Numbered from the stretch's first letter, positions 1-8,017 are shown. The stretch is DNA of 64,000 bases from Dehalococcoidia bacterium (GCA_011170375.1 DUEV01000006.1:1-64000), one strand, 5' to 3'. Notes: generated from the sequence alone by a model not told the origin. Program-made: numbers and translations.

Positions 1-250
1 ATGAAGCTATTCCTTCGATCTGAAGGTTGCCAGCGGCTATAGCAACTTGCGGATTTGCCATAATCTGCTTATATTTCCTGCGGTATATACCTGTATGGCA
101 ATAAATAGTCAGACCATTAATGATTAGTCGCATTTGCCTAACGGTCACGAAATCGCCCTCTGAAGTAGCTAAAAAACCAAGGTGATATTTCTTCATCTCC
201 TCTATCATATGTTGCCTCAGATCATCGTACGGGAGTTCTATTTGACTCAT
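1..250 (-). CDS. PPOX/FMN-binding split-barrel protein, 5' part only
   Basis: Reading from an ATG at 248-250 down to the window edge gives 83 residues beginning MSQIELPYDD. The middle, GFLATSEGDFVTVRQMRL followed by YCHTGIYRRKYKQIMANPQVAIA, has the usual order of pyridoxamine-5'-phosphate-oxidase-like FMN or F420-binding split barrels: a strand with LATS, a charged strand, then a lysine-rich turn and NPxVAIA. A CCTCC at 261-265 is its ribosome-binding site in reverse. The gene runs off the left edge, so length and exact subfamily are unknown. A second PPOX-family protein lies at 24548-24982. Substrate is not predictable. Confidence 0.75.
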   Translation of the reverse strand, partial: MSQIELPYDDLRQHMIEEMKKYHLGFLATSEGDFVTVRQMRLIINGLTIYCHTGIYRRKYKQIMANPQVAIAAGNLQIEGIAS

Positions 251-670
251 ATAATTCGAACCTCCGATAGACAGATAGGGCAAAATGGTTAAGGTATTGG
301 ATTATTAGAGAATTGAAGTATAAGTTGTAGCAGATCATATGTCAAAGGCAATAAATATAGCAGTTCTTCCAGTGAGTACACATCGGGATGTTTGTCCAGC
401 AATGCGTACGATTGTCTAATACCGTTTACGTTTTCGATGAAGCGGGAGAACGCGACTACCTGTGATGTAGGATAAGTTAATTAAAGTGAGGTTGACAAAG
501 GATAGGTCAGCAATGTAGTATGCGGCTGGATTTATATCCTGAGTAGGCATCTTTACACTTAGCTTAGGGGGGCTTTGAAGCAATGCCTGTATTTGGCCAC
601 TTGGGTAGTGCCTAGCCAATAGTGAAACCGACCTTGAATGGTCGGTTTCATGCTGTTAAGGGAGGTTATT
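251..670. other. Intergenic region with palindrome copy and leader hairpin
   Basis: No convincing gene; the short minus-strand reading frame at 416-619 has no ribosome-binding site or recognisable sequence. It holds copy 1 of the palindrome AAACATCGGGATGTTT (core 380-393, first bases diverged), followed by about 45 bp that resemble the sequence after copy 2 at 4570. At 624-649 lies a perfect 10-bp inverted repeat, GAAACCGACC/GGTCGGTTTC with loop TTGAAT, immediately before the ribosome-binding site of the next gene. It lacks a T-run, so it may be a leader structure rather than a terminator. Confidence 0.6.
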
Positions 671-3600
671 ATGAATATGAAAAGGATACTTGCCATAGTA
701 TTAGCAGTAATACTGACTGTCGTTGGGCTGACTAGTGCTATCTACGCCCAACCACAACCCGAAAATGCTGTAGGTCTTTCATTTGGGACCCACGCTATTT
801 ACTTTGCCCCCGGTAATACCTTCAGCAACCAGGAAGTCCCCGGTCAGCGTCATTGGACCACCGAATTAACTAATGGACTCAGTGACCCCGGAAGTGTTAT
901 CCCGAATGCTACGGTTGGACTTAGTTCCGGATTAGAGTTCGATTTCATCCAAGAGGAGAACTTGGAAATCGAAGGGCCGCCATTATATCAATGGTCTTAT
1001 ACTGAAATAACACCCGGAGGGCATGCTAAAGCCGAAGCAAGTTTCAAGGGTTCTGATCATGCCCCTTTATATTTTAAGCCTGGATTCGATGTATCTCGTA
1101 CCTTCGAACCGACCAGATTCGACGGGTCTGACACCCGGCCCCTTGTTATAGTGGTAACGCCGCAGGACGAAGGACTTCCAGAGTTTGGAATCGAGATTAG
1201 AATACCGCAGGACAATCCAGAGCTTGCATTTATAGAAAGTTGGGACGGACCACCGAGTGAATATCACCTCTCTCCGGACGGGCAGATGCTCAGTATTCGG
1301 GAACTCGATCCGCAATCCAGCGAAACCTTTGTCTACAACATAGCAATCACTGTAAATCCAGACCCTTATCCAGTGGAAATACTTCCTAGCGTAAGTGTCC
1401 AGACCCGAATCGGCCCTGGCAGTAACTACGACCCGGTTGAACCTAATAGCTCATATGTAAAAGACATAACTGATATGTGTGACACGTGCACATGGACATG
1501 GAATTTCTGGGATACAAATCCAGAAGATCCAGAAGACCCCGTCCCCGTGGAATACCCTATCAGCATCCATGAAGGGGTAAGTGGCGTTATACGCTTTGAG
1601 GGGTATTTTGTAGAACTGAGTAATAATGAGGTTGGTGTAGATTTCGGTACTATGTGGAGTCTCCATGTACCAGGTAATGAATTTACAGACGATACTGTAA
1701 TTGGGCGTGAGTGGTGGTCGTCGAACGTGTATAATATGCCGGATTGGACTGGAGAGCTCATTGATGAGTTATTAGTCGACGCAAACAGCCAAGTGGCATT
1801 CAACCGATTTGATCCATACCCGGACGTTATAGAACCGCCGGATTTTGGCTGGTACTTCGGGGACATACCGCAAGACGGTGGAATTTATGTAAGCGTGGAT
1901 AAACAACAGCCTAACATACCCGTTGATTATACACCAGGATTTGACGTTTCCCGTGAAGTGAGTCCGGCCGCGTTCTACGGACCGGGACCTCATACCCAGA
2001 CAGTAGAAATAACAATAATACCCAGACAGCCAGATTACGACCGGACGAATCTGTGGGTAGATATTCACGCAGAAGAGACTTATTTAGTAAATCCGGTAAT
2101 CCAGATGCCCGATCCCGAACAAGGTATAGAGATGAATCTCACAGAGGACGGGCATCACCTAAGTATCAACCCCCAGAGTCTCCCCCCAATTGATACACAA
2201 TGGGATATTGAAGTCACTATCGATGTAGAATTGCAACCCGGTGTACCTGGTGCTCAGTTCGCCCCCGGTGTCTCCGTGCTAACAGGTGAGGAAATATTGG
2301 GCCACAATGGGTTTGCCACCGGTAATCAGGTTTCCTACTCTCCGGACGGGATGGGCACATGGACACTAAGAGCTCAAGGTGATTATATCTGGAACTGGCA
2401 TGCAGGACGAGTACGAATTGTCGATCTCGCAATGATATCTGAGGAAATTGAAGCAAACGATGTCTTCATGTCTTTCCACACCATGTATTCCTATATTTCC
2501 CCAGACGACGAGTTTGTCAACAATGGAGTACTCGGTCAACGTCAATGGGGCACAGTCTTATCTAATCAACTAAATGACCCTCAAAGCGTTATTGAATGGG
2601 CAACGGTCAGCCTTGAGACCGGGATAGATTTTGGAAATATCAATACAGATAATCTGGATCCTATGTATAACGGTCCACCGCTTTACAGGTGGTCTTATAG
2701 CGGAATAGAACCGGGAATGAATGCACCGACATTCGTAAGTCATGAGCCTAATGATCCCTCACCGGTACCATTCGAGCCTGGTTTCAATGCATCGCGTACA
2801 GTCGATGTAACCAGATTCGATGAACCCGGGTGGCAGACCCTTGTGATAAAGGTTAAATCACAGGATGTACTCAATCCATGGTTTGCCATCAATGTTGGAA
2901 TACCGGAGAACATCTCGATTAGTGCGTCTATTGACTCTTGTTACGGGGCAACCGACTATCACATCAGCCCAGACGGACAAACACTAGGTATCTGGCAAGC
3001 TATGCCAAACCCGGCAGTAGAATATACATATACAGTACTTATCTGGGTGGAACCTGGGGAGGGTCATCCGGTGGAGATTCGGCCGTTTGTGGAAGTACAG
3101 CGTGAACTGAGCAATACTATCGAGTTTTTTGGTACATGCGATACATATTCAAATGGGGAGGCGATCGTTGAACCAGGTAAGTGGACGTGGGACATGTCAG
3201 GGGAATATCCTGTAGCCGTCGGTGAACAGGTATCCTGTAGCATACGCTGGGAACCACAATTCGAAGAGCTGATAAACGATGTTACTGTGCTCTTCCAGAA
3301 ATTCTTGACATATATACCATCTGGGAACGAATTCATAAACAATGGTGACGTACCTGGTGATATTTCTTATGCCACCCAAATAATCAATGCGCCTGATAAC
3401 ACAGGAGAGCCAGTATCTAATGCAATGATTGAGCTTGTTCCAAACGAGGCTTTCGACTATACTAAACCACCGGTACCAGGCCCTCCCTACCAGTGGCCCT
3501 TAGGATCTATTATAAATGGAGACATACGGCAGGTTTCCGTACTTAACTCTGAAGACTCCATGCCTTTCGATCCGGGTTTCAATGCTTCCTGTTCAGCTGA

Positions 3601-4480
3601 CCAGACTGTGTTTTCGCAGCCGGATATCCAGACTCTGACTATCACTGTCACTCCTCAAGAAGAGTATGTGGATATGCTGATAATCGACATTTTTGCCGGT
3701 GGCGACGACAACGTTATCCCGAAAATCCTGTCTGTCGATGGCGCGGATGATGTAATCATAGCTCAGGGCGGGCATCGTTCAATGATAGTGAAGTTGACCC
3801 CTGCCTTGGAGGAGTATACAGTTACGGCTACCATCAAGGTTATTCCTAATATGCCGCAGATTAAGTATAGGCCTACTGTCAGGATTTATGATCCAGGTTT
3901 AGACCCTAGTTCTTTTGGTGTAGGATACCAAGACTCGATTATTTACTATATGCCTGAGGTGGGTACATGGACTTGGAGCGCCGACGGACTCTATCAGTGG
4001 ACATGGCTGGAAGGTAACGCCAGAGCTGTACTCTTCCCTAGAGACTCCGCAGCTCTTATTACGGAGTTCAGTATTAGTCAAATGTCGGTCGATTTTGATG
4101 CTACGCAACCTGATGGTGACCGAATAGCCATAAGTGAAGCTTTCATTACCCTCGGCGAGGTAGCCGCCTACGACCTCTCGACAGATGATGTCATAATAAG
4201 TGTGGACGGGGTAGAAATCATTATTCCTGCCGGAGGTTTCACCCAGCAGGGAAACAAGGAAAAGTACACCTATTCGTCTCTCTCGGGTGACGAACCACCA
4301 GAGGTAACTATGAAAATCGACCTTGAATCAGGTGAGTGGAGTCTCAAAATAAGTGATATCGACGCCAGTGTGATTGACAATAGTGATGGTGTCGAAATTA
4401 CTCTCGCTATTGGAGAACTGTGTGCCGTAGAAGTAATCAACATGCATGTTGGTGGACTTACGTTTATCGCCGACCAGTAG
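671..4480 (+). CDS. Giant secreted protein with four ~280-residue repeats
   Basis: About 1269 residues from the ATG at 671, which follows GGGAGG at 659-664; an upstream in-frame ATG at 638 falls inside a hairpin loop and has no such site. The N-terminus (MKRILAIVLAVILTVVGL...YA) is a signal peptide. Four diverged tandem units follow, starting near nt 770, 1630, 2460 and 3280. Each begins with VxxxF.T.....PG(N/D).F.(N/D) and a tryptophan-rich segment, and contains PF(D/E)PGF(N/D)xSR and a WTW(D/N/S) strand. The last ~130 residues form a separate domain. No transmembrane anchor, sortase motif or catalytic signature is visible. It probably acts outside the cell as a structural or binding protein; the function is not recognised. 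Confidence 0.85.
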   Translation: MNMKRILAIVLAVILTVVGLTSAIYAQPQPENAVGLSFGTHAIYFAPGNTFSNQEVPGQRHWTTELTNGLSDPGSVIPNATVGLSSGLEFDFIQEENLEIEGPPLYQWSYTEITPGGHAKAEASFKGSDHAPLYFKPGFDVSRTFEPTRFDGSDTRPLVIVVTPQDEGLPEFGIEIRIPQDNPELAFIESWDGPPSEYHLSPDGQMLSIRELDPQSSETFVYNIAITVNPDPYPVEILPSVSVQTRIGPGSNYDPVEPNSSYVKDITDMCDTCTWTWNFWDTNPEDPEDPVPVEYPISIHEGVSGVIRFEGYFVELSNNEVGVDFGTMWSLHVPGNEFTDDTVIGREWWSSNVYNMPDWTGELIDELLVDANSQVAFNRFDPYPDVIEPPDFGWYFGDIPQDGGIYVSVDKQQPNIPVDYTPGFDVSREVSPAAFYGPGPHTQTVEITIIPRQPDYDRTNLWVDIHAEETYLVNPVIQMPDPEQGIEMNLTEDGHHLSINPQSLPPIDTQWDIEVTIDVELQPGVPGAQFAPGVSVLTGEEILGHNGFATGNQVSYSPDGMGTWTLRAQGDYIWNWHAGRVRIVDLAMISEEIEANDVFMSFHTMYSYISPDDEFVNNGVLGQRQWGTVLSNQLNDPQSVIEWATVSLETGIDFGNINTDNLDPMYNGPPLYRWSYSGIEPGMNAPTFVSHEPNDPSPVPFEPGFNASRTVDVTRFDEPGWQTLVIKVKSQDVLNPWFAINVGIPENISISASIDSCYGATDYHISPDGQTLGIWQAMPNPAVEYTYTVLIWVEPGEGHPVEIRPFVEVQRELSNTIEFFGTCDTYSNGEAIVEPGKWTWDMSGEYPVAVGEQVSCSIRWEPQFEELINDVTVLFQKFLTYIPSGNEFINNGDVPGDISYATQIINAPDNTGEPVSNAMIELVPNEAFDYTKPPVPGPPYQWPLGSIINGDIRQVSVLNSEDSMPFDPGFNASCSADQTVFSQPDIQTLTITVTPQEEYVDMLIIDIFAGGDDNVIPKILSVDGADDVIIAQGGHRSMIVKLTPALEEYTVTATIKVIPNMPQIKYRPTVRIYDPGLDPSSFGVGYQDSIIYYMPEVGTWTWSADGLYQWTWLEGNARAVLFPRDSAALITEFSISQMSVDFDATQPDGDRIAISEAFITLGEVAAYDLSTDDVIISVDGVEIIIPAGGFTQQGNKEKYTYSSLSGDEPPEVTMKIDLESGEWSLKISDIDASVIDNSDGVEITLAIGELCAVEVINMHVGGLTFIADQ

Positions 4481-4514
4481 AAGATACCCCCAAAGCATTC
4501 TGTTGAAGTGTAGA

Positions 4515-4540
4515 GGAGGTGACGAAGATTCGCCACCTCC
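4515..4540 (+). terminator. Probable terminator of the giant secreted protein gene
   Basis: Inverted repeat GGAGGTGACG / CGCCACCTCC with one mismatch and loop AAGATT, followed by a T-rich stretch (TTTGCATTCTTATTT). It lies 35 bp after the stop codon at 4480. Confidence 0.6.
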
Positions 4541-4567
4541 TTTGCATTCTTATTTACTGTAATCAAA

Positions 4568-4585
4568 CAAACATCGGGATGTTTG
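4568..4585. repeat. Palindromic repeat, copy 2
   Basis: CAAACATCGGGATGTTTG: arms AAACATC and GATGTTT around GG, plus an outer C/G pair. The next ~45 bp (TCCAGC.ATGCGTA...GATACCGTTT) match the sequence following copy 1 at about three bases in four, so the repeat unit is longer than the palindrome. Copies 1 and 2 bracket the giant secreted protein gene. Confidence 0.7.
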
Positions 4586-4688
4586 TCCAGCCATGCGTAT
4601 AGCTATGTGATACCGTTTGCCTTCTACGTGGGATAACGCACTGGAAAAACGAACAATTTATAATCAGAAGAATCTCAGTAACTCGGGG

Positions 4689-5219
4689 CTATCTATCTGA
4701 CCAGCCTTTACCTTTCAGCAAACCACGTACATAGGCGGCTTGCCCGACATGCTGAAGGTTGTCGTTGATAACGCCCATCAAGCGTTCCCTAGGGGTTCTC
4801 CGGTGGGGAAATGCTGGATTGGCGAAAAGACGGTCTAGTTCGTCTTCTGATAGCTGCGTGCTAACGTATCGCCTTGTCTGCTCAAGCACAGCGTGGTGGT
4901 ATTCCATCACAGTCGCGATATCAGGTGATCGGAAAGCGATAACCTCTTCCGAACTGTGATGAACCCCTGTTTCTGTTGCGTCGGAGGAACGGTTGAATTT
5001 CAGGTACCATTTGTCCCTAGTCCAAGTCTGTTCCTCTCCGGTTAGGTCTTCAATCATCCTGTCTTGGCTGCGTGTCAGATGCCAAGCTAGCCAGCCGATG
5101 CTGTTGCAGTCGGGTCGAGGTTGCTGATTGAGGTCATCAACGGTCAGTCCCTCCAGAATCCTCTCCATTTCCTGTGATATTAAAATAAAGATGTCTTCGA
5201 TTAGTTGTTGCCACGCCAT
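4689..5219 (-). CDS. DinB-like four-helix protein
   Basis: 176 residues with a clear AGGAGG about 6 bp upstream of the ATG. The pattern is that of the DinB/MDMPI superfamily: an N-terminal helix, the motif IGWLAWHLTRSQDR near residue 41 supplying the first metal-binding histidine, a central HH pair (VHHSSEE), and a C-terminal helix with NDNLQHVGQAAYVRGL. Family members are four-helix bundles that often bind a metal through three histidines, and some use low-molecular-weight thiols. The substrate is unknown. It stands alone, convergent with the secreted protein gene and flanked on both sides by palindrome copies (4568 and 5316). Confidence 0.85.
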   Translation of the reverse strand: MAWQQLIEDIFILISQEMERILEGLTVDDLNQQPRPDCNSIGWLAWHLTRSQDRMIEDLTGEEQTWTRDKWYLKFNRSSDATETGVHHSSEEVIAFRSPDIATVMEYHHAVLEQTRRYVSTQLSEDELDRLFANPAFPHRRTPRERLMGVINDNLQHVGQAAYVRGLLKGKGWSDR

Positions 5220-5465
5220 GATGACCTCCTATTGAGTGTGGAATAGTGCCCTTACAATGTAAAAACAATAACACCATAAACATGGCTGGTCAAAGAGGGA
5301 GTGGAGTTATTGAACAAACATCGGGATGTTTACGTGGGTGTAAAACCTACGGTTTTTACAATATAGTTAGGCTCAAACTACAGCTAACAAGTTGGCGTTA
5401 ATTTGGCGTTAAAATGAAAATAACTGGTTGTTACTGAATAGTACTCTAGCCTCGAAACAGAAAAT

Positions 5466-5498
5466 AGGGTGGTACCAGTTTGAAGCTAATACCACCCT
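5466..5498 (-). terminator. Hairpin, probable minus-strand terminator
   Basis: Nine-base perfect arms AGGGTGGTA / TACCACCCT with a 15-nt loop. On the minus strand the hairpin is followed by ATTTT, so it could end transcripts coming from the redox operon at 5636-7538 or from the former tRNA. Confidence 0.5.
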
Positions 5499-5518
5499 TT
5501 GATACACCTAGCTCGGAA

Positions 5519-5557
5519 TTTGGAGACCGCTGCTCTACCAGACTGAGCTACACTCCT
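5519..5557 (-). pseudogene. 5' half of a tRNA-Trp-like gene
   Basis: On the minus strand the sequence starts AGGAGTGTAGCTCAGTCTGG and continues GTAGAGC, then GCGGTCTCCAAA. This is a normal acceptor 5' strand, D arm, 5' anticodon stem and a loop with anticodon CCA (Trp). After the loop the expected ACCGC is missing and no T arm follows, so the gene stops at the anticodon loop. That breakpoint is typical of site-specific recombination into a tRNA anticodon loop. It is not a functional tRNA. Confidence 0.75.
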
Positions 5558-5635
5558 TCAAGCACCAATCTACCATAATTCACCGAGAAAATAAAGGGGG
5601 CCTATATCTACGAATAGCAGTAAATGCTTATTAGG

Positions 5636-5962
5636 CTAACTCACTTTTTCCAGTGATACCGAACAGGTACGCCAGATACCCTCGGCATCAGGCAGCCCCA
5701 GAACCATCCCCCAGAGGTCGCCGCTGCCGCCGCGGACGAAGTGCCACCAGTGGGTGAAAAGGCTCGGTATCCCCTTCGTCCGGAAGACTATCTCATCCAT
5801 CGGCCCGAAGGTCTGCACCGCCAGACCGGGCCAATCAGTGATGCCACCCGGCGCCTGGTCGATATGGACGTTTACCTCTTTATCATTCCATTCTATCTCA
5901 AGTTGCAGTTCCCATTCTCCGTCAGTACCGGGCAGGTGTGCTTTACCACGAAAAGTCTCCAT
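5636..5962 (-). CDS. Conserved-looking hypothetical protein in the redox operon
   Basis: 108 residues, with GGAGG upstream of the ATG. The sequence is rich in tryptophan and beta-strand patterns (GEWELQLEIEWNDKEVNVHI, FTHWWHFVRGGSGDLWGMVLGLP) and has no cysteines except one near the C-terminus. No signal peptide or membrane segment. It is the last gene of a minus-strand operon after the Rieske protein (31 bp gap), so a role in the same redox process is possible. Family not recognised. Confidence 0.7.
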   Translation of the reverse strand: METFRGKAHLPGTDGEWELQLEIEWNDKEVNVHIDQAPGGITDWPGLAVQTFGPMDEIVFRTKGIPSLFTHWWHFVRGGSGDLWGMVLGLPDAEGIWRTCSVSLEKVS

Positions 5963-5992
5963 AGCAACCTCCTTACCAAGTATAGTAACTGG

Positions 5993-6340
5993 CTAGACCT
6001 CTATCAGTATCTCTCCGTGCTCAACCTTCACATTGTATGTCATCAGCGGTCGTGGTGACTTCAGAGCAGTCCCAATCCGGGACAATAAGCCGGACCCCTG
6101 AAGCCACTGGACGACGTTGCCATTCGTCACGTCGAACCGCGATCCGTGTCGGGGGCAGGTAACGATGGTTCCTTCCAGTCTACCCTGAGCTAGTTTTCCC
6201 CCCATGTGAGGACACCTGCCGTCCACTGCATATAGGCTATCCCCTACCCCTGCAATCAGGATTTCGTGCCCGTTAACCGTCACTTCCCTCACTACGCCGT
6301 CAGCCAGCTGATTGACCTCGCCTACCGAAACATAAGCCAT
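5993..6340 (-). CDS. Rieske [2Fe-2S] ferredoxin
   Basis: 115 residues from the ATG at 6338-6340, preceded by a GGGGG site; an upstream extension to 6397 has no such site. The two cluster motifs are CPHMGG and CPRHGS, 16 residues apart, giving the Cys-His/Cys-His ligands of a Rieske-type cluster. The length fits a stand-alone, soluble, dioxygenase-type Rieske ferredoxin without an oxygenase domain. It lies between a ferredoxin-domain protein and a hypothetical in one operon. A close relative, damaged at its C-terminus, lies at 32148-32570; this intact copy ends ...KVEHGEILIEV and served as the reference for finding that frameshift. Confidence 0.9.
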   Translation of the reverse strand: MAYVSVGEVNQLADGVVREVTVNGHEILIAGVGDSLYAVDGRCPHMGGKLAQGRLEGTIVTCPRHGSRFDVTNGNVVQWLQGSGLLSRIGTALKSPRPLMTYNVKVEHGEILIEV

Positions 6341-6500
6341 ACAATACCCCCTGGCAAGCTGCTTGGTTTGTGGAACTCTGCTATGAACCAAGCACAACCT
6401 TCTTTTGTCCAGTCAGGTTATGCTTCCGACAGGTGTTCAAGATGGTAGACCAAATATATATACCTGTCAAGCCTTCCTGATAACACCCTTTGCATCAGGA

Positions 6501-7259
6501 CTAAGCCAGCACTTCACCGCGAACGCTAATAGTAACTTCCTTAAGAGGTATGTCTTTCCCACTGGCCTGAATCGCCTGCCGGGCCATGTGTACCAGACCG
6601 GAGCAGCAGGGGACTTCCATATGTACCACGGTCAGGCTCTTTATATCCGACTGGCTCAGGATATCGGTCAGCTTTTTCAAGTGCGCCGCGAAGTCGTCCA
6701 ACTTGGGACAGGCAATCAACAGGCTGTGGTCCCTCAAAAAGTCCTGGTGGAAACCGGCATAGGCAAAGGGAACACAGTGGGCCGCGAGCACCAGGTCAGT
6801 CCCCTGGAGGAAAGGGGCCTTCGGTGGTACCAGCGTTAACTGCACCGGCCAATGGCCGAGTAGCGACGGCTGGGGCGTACCATGCGTGGTTTCAGCTGTG
6901 GTGGTCGTGCCAAACTGGGTAACCCTAGCCCCAGGACAACCTCCCTCCTGTTCAAACTGCTCGATGTTTGATGAAGGGCAGCCACAGGCAAGAGTCTCCT
7001 CTGGCTCATGGGCAATCAGGTGCTCCTTCACCAGTTCCTCATCAAACTCCTCGGCGACCCGTTCCTCGATAGTAATCGCCCCCTGGGGGCACTCTCCGAG
7101 ACAGGCACCGAGACCGTCACAGAACTTCTCGCTAATAAGCCTTGCCTTGCCGTCCACTATCTGCAAAGCACCCTCAGCACAGGACGGGATGCATAAGCCG
7201 CACCCGTTGCACTTCTTTTCATCTATATGGACTATCTTCCTCACTGTTCTGGTTGTCAT
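6501..7259 (-). CDS. Two-[4Fe-4S] ferredoxin-domain protein
   Basis: About 252 residues from the ATG at 7257-7259, chosen because GGAGGTG precedes it; an upstream in-frame start at 7277 lacks a site. The N-terminal ~75 residues hold CNGCGLCIPSC and, after a spacer, CDGLGACLGECP, a bacterial-type dicluster ferredoxin. A central CGCPSSNIEQ...CPG segment adds further cysteines, and the C-terminal ~130 residues form a conserved region with HCVPFAYAGFH and EVPCCSGL. Proteins of this type occur in anaerobes next to zinc-ribbon and flavin or Rieske proteins and probably shuttle electrons. The exact partner is unknown. It is in an operon with 7305-7538 (46 bp gap). Confidence 0.88.
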   Translation of the reverse strand: MTTRTVRKIVHIDEKKCNGCGLCIPSCAEGALQIVDGKARLISEKFCDGLGACLGECPQGAITIEERVAEEFDEELVKEHLIAHEPEETLACGCPSSNIEQFEQEGGCPGARVTQFGTTTTAETTHGTPQPSLLGHWPVQLTLVPPKAPFLQGTDLVLAAHCVPFAYAGFHQDFLRDHSLLIACPKLDDFAAHLKKLTDILSQSDIKSLTVVHMEVPCCSGLVHMARQAIQASGKDIPLKEVTISVRGEVLA

Positions 7260-7304
7260 CACACACCTCCACACCATTTACGGAGCGGGCAAGTTCCCTC
7301 TTAC

Positions 7305-7538
7305 CTAGTCCTCGCCCCGCAGCTCCTTCCAACGCTCTTCTCCGAGGCACTGGCGGGCGTAAGCACACCAGTCGATGCAGGAAGGCACCTTGTCCTTGTA
7401 GACCTTCTCGCCACACTTGTGACACTTCACCTTCAGCTCATCGGAGAAGATTTCCACCTCGGCGCCACAATTGGGGCATTTATGCAGCGATACCCTGAGG
7501 TTTCTCATATCCTGTCCGGGACACTTCATCGTCATCAC
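7305..7538 (-). CDS. Small zinc-ribbon protein
   Basis: 77 residues. A CPNCGAEVEIFSDE...CHKCG zinc ribbon occupies residues ~21-43, and a C-terminal CIDWCAYARQCLG segment carries three more cysteines that could bind a second metal. The start is one of two near-tandem ATGs after GGGGAG. It is first in the minus-strand redox operon and divergent from the Sec-glutaredoxin gene. Such small zinc-ribbon proteins often accompany this ferredoxin type in anaerobes; no activity can be assigned. Confidence 0.8.
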   Translation of the reverse strand: MMTMKCPGQDMRNLRVSLHKCPNCGAEVEIFSDELKVKCHKCGEKVYKDKVPSCIDWCAYARQCLGEERWKELRGED

Positions 7539-7576
7539 ACTTAACTCCCCGCTATATCGCTCCCAATTTCTAAAGC

Positions 7577-7590
7577 ATTATTGTAATAAT
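7577..7590. promoter_or_regulatory. AT-rich palindrome, possible operator
   Basis: ATTATTGTAATAAT, arms ATTATT and AATAAT around GT, lies about 40 bp upstream of the first gene of the minus-strand redox operon, within the divergent region shared with the Sec-glutaredoxin promoter. It could bind a repressor; there is no other evidence. Confidence 0.3.
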
Positions 7591-7663
7591 ACATCTATAT
7601 TACACCTCATACTGTAACTAATGTCATACCACGAAGTAATCACCAACGTGATAGAATACAGCA

Positions 7664-7692
7664 TTGACAGTTTCTAGGAATCGATTTAATAT
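7664..7692 (+). promoter_or_regulatory. Sigma-70-type promoter of Sec-glutaredoxin/trxB operon
   Basis: TTGACA at 7664-7669, a 17-bp spacer and TAATAT at 7687-7692. This is a near-consensus housekeeping promoter about 52 bp upstream of the glutaredoxin ATG at 7745. It supports the idea that the UGA-containing reading frame is an expressed gene. Confidence 0.65.
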
Positions 7693-7744
7693 TTCGCCAA
7701 CGAACCGAAGGTTAAGGGCGTGAGTACGGAGGTGAGGTACCATA

Positions 7745-7984
7745 ATGGCAGAAAAGAACGTGGTGATTTACAGCACCCCCACCTGACCCTATTGCCACCG
7801 GGCGAAAGAGTATCTTTCGCAGAAAGGTATTGCCTACACCGACTATGACCTCTCCAAGGACCGTGACAAGATCGAGGAGATGGTCGAGAAGTCCGGTCAG
7901 ATGGGTGTCCCCGTAATAATCATTGATAACAACGTTGTAATAGGGTTCAACCAGGGCAAAATAGACGAACTACTGGCCAGCTAA
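7745..7984 (+). CDS. Selenocysteine-containing glutaredoxin (UGA at 7784-7786)
   Basis: Read with UGA as selenocysteine (U), this is a 79-residue protein: MAEKNVVIYSTPT-U-PYC-HRAKEYLSQ, continuing to a normal TAA. It has the complete glutaredoxin fold signature: beta-strand VVIYSTPT, active site UPYC where relatives have CPYC, the cis-proline motif GVPVIIIDN and the GFNQGKIDELL C-terminal helix. The UGA sits exactly on the nucleophilic cysteine. Upstream are GGAGGTGAGG (7728-7737) and a TTGACA/TAATAT promoter. A hairpin beginning 15 nt after the UGA (7802-7820) fits a SECIS element. Both sides of the UGA are in one frame with full conservation, which argues against a pseudogene. trxB follows 33 bp later, suggesting that Trx reductase supplies its electrons. 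Selenocysteine machinery is not in this window, so decoding is inferred. Confidence 0.9.
7802..7820 (+). promoter_or_regulatory. Bacterial SECIS hairpin of the glutaredoxin gene
   Basis: GCGAAAG (7802-7808), loop AGTAT (7809-7813), CTTTCGC (7814-7820): seven perfect base pairs. The apical loop starts 23 nt after the UGA and has G as its second base, matching the known bacterial pattern of a hairpin close behind the UGA with a G among the first two loop bases. The same geometry recurs at 30284-30302. Confidence 0.8.
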
Positions 7985-8017
7985 CTGTAGAGAGACAATG
8001 TGTTTCAGGAGGCAGCC

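Larger units (their letters stand above)
5220..5635. other. Gene-free region: palindrome copy 3, hairpins, tRNA half
   Basis: No gene seen. It contains AAACATCGGGATGTTT at 5316-5331 (copy 3), a small hairpin (GTAAAACC/GGTTTTTAC around 5340-5360), a tandem GGCGTTAA motif near 5396-5411, a hairpin at 5466-5498 and the 5' half of a tRNA-Trp-like gene at 5519-5557. The mix suggests a recombination or integration scar. Confidence 0.6.

Noticed and set aside
638-670. Upstream ATG of the giant secreted protein
   Set aside because: It lies within the loop and arm of a 10-bp hairpin and lacks a ribosome-binding site; the ATG at 671 has GGGAGG and starts the signal peptide.
5380-5440. Integrase C-terminal tail on the minus strand near GGCGTTAA repeats
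   Set aside because: A short tail-like reading (ending NAKLTPTC) is visible, but no integrase body precedes it, so it cannot be supported.
7784-7786. UGA in the glutaredoxin as a nonsense mutation or as UGA=Trp recoding
   Set aside because: Both sides of the UGA keep family motifs, the UGA replaces the catalytic Cys exactly, and a hairpin with the SECIS geometry follows. Several genes here end at UGA and tryptophan is TGG, so UGA=Trp is not supported. A UGA at the same kind of residue in a second gene adds weight.
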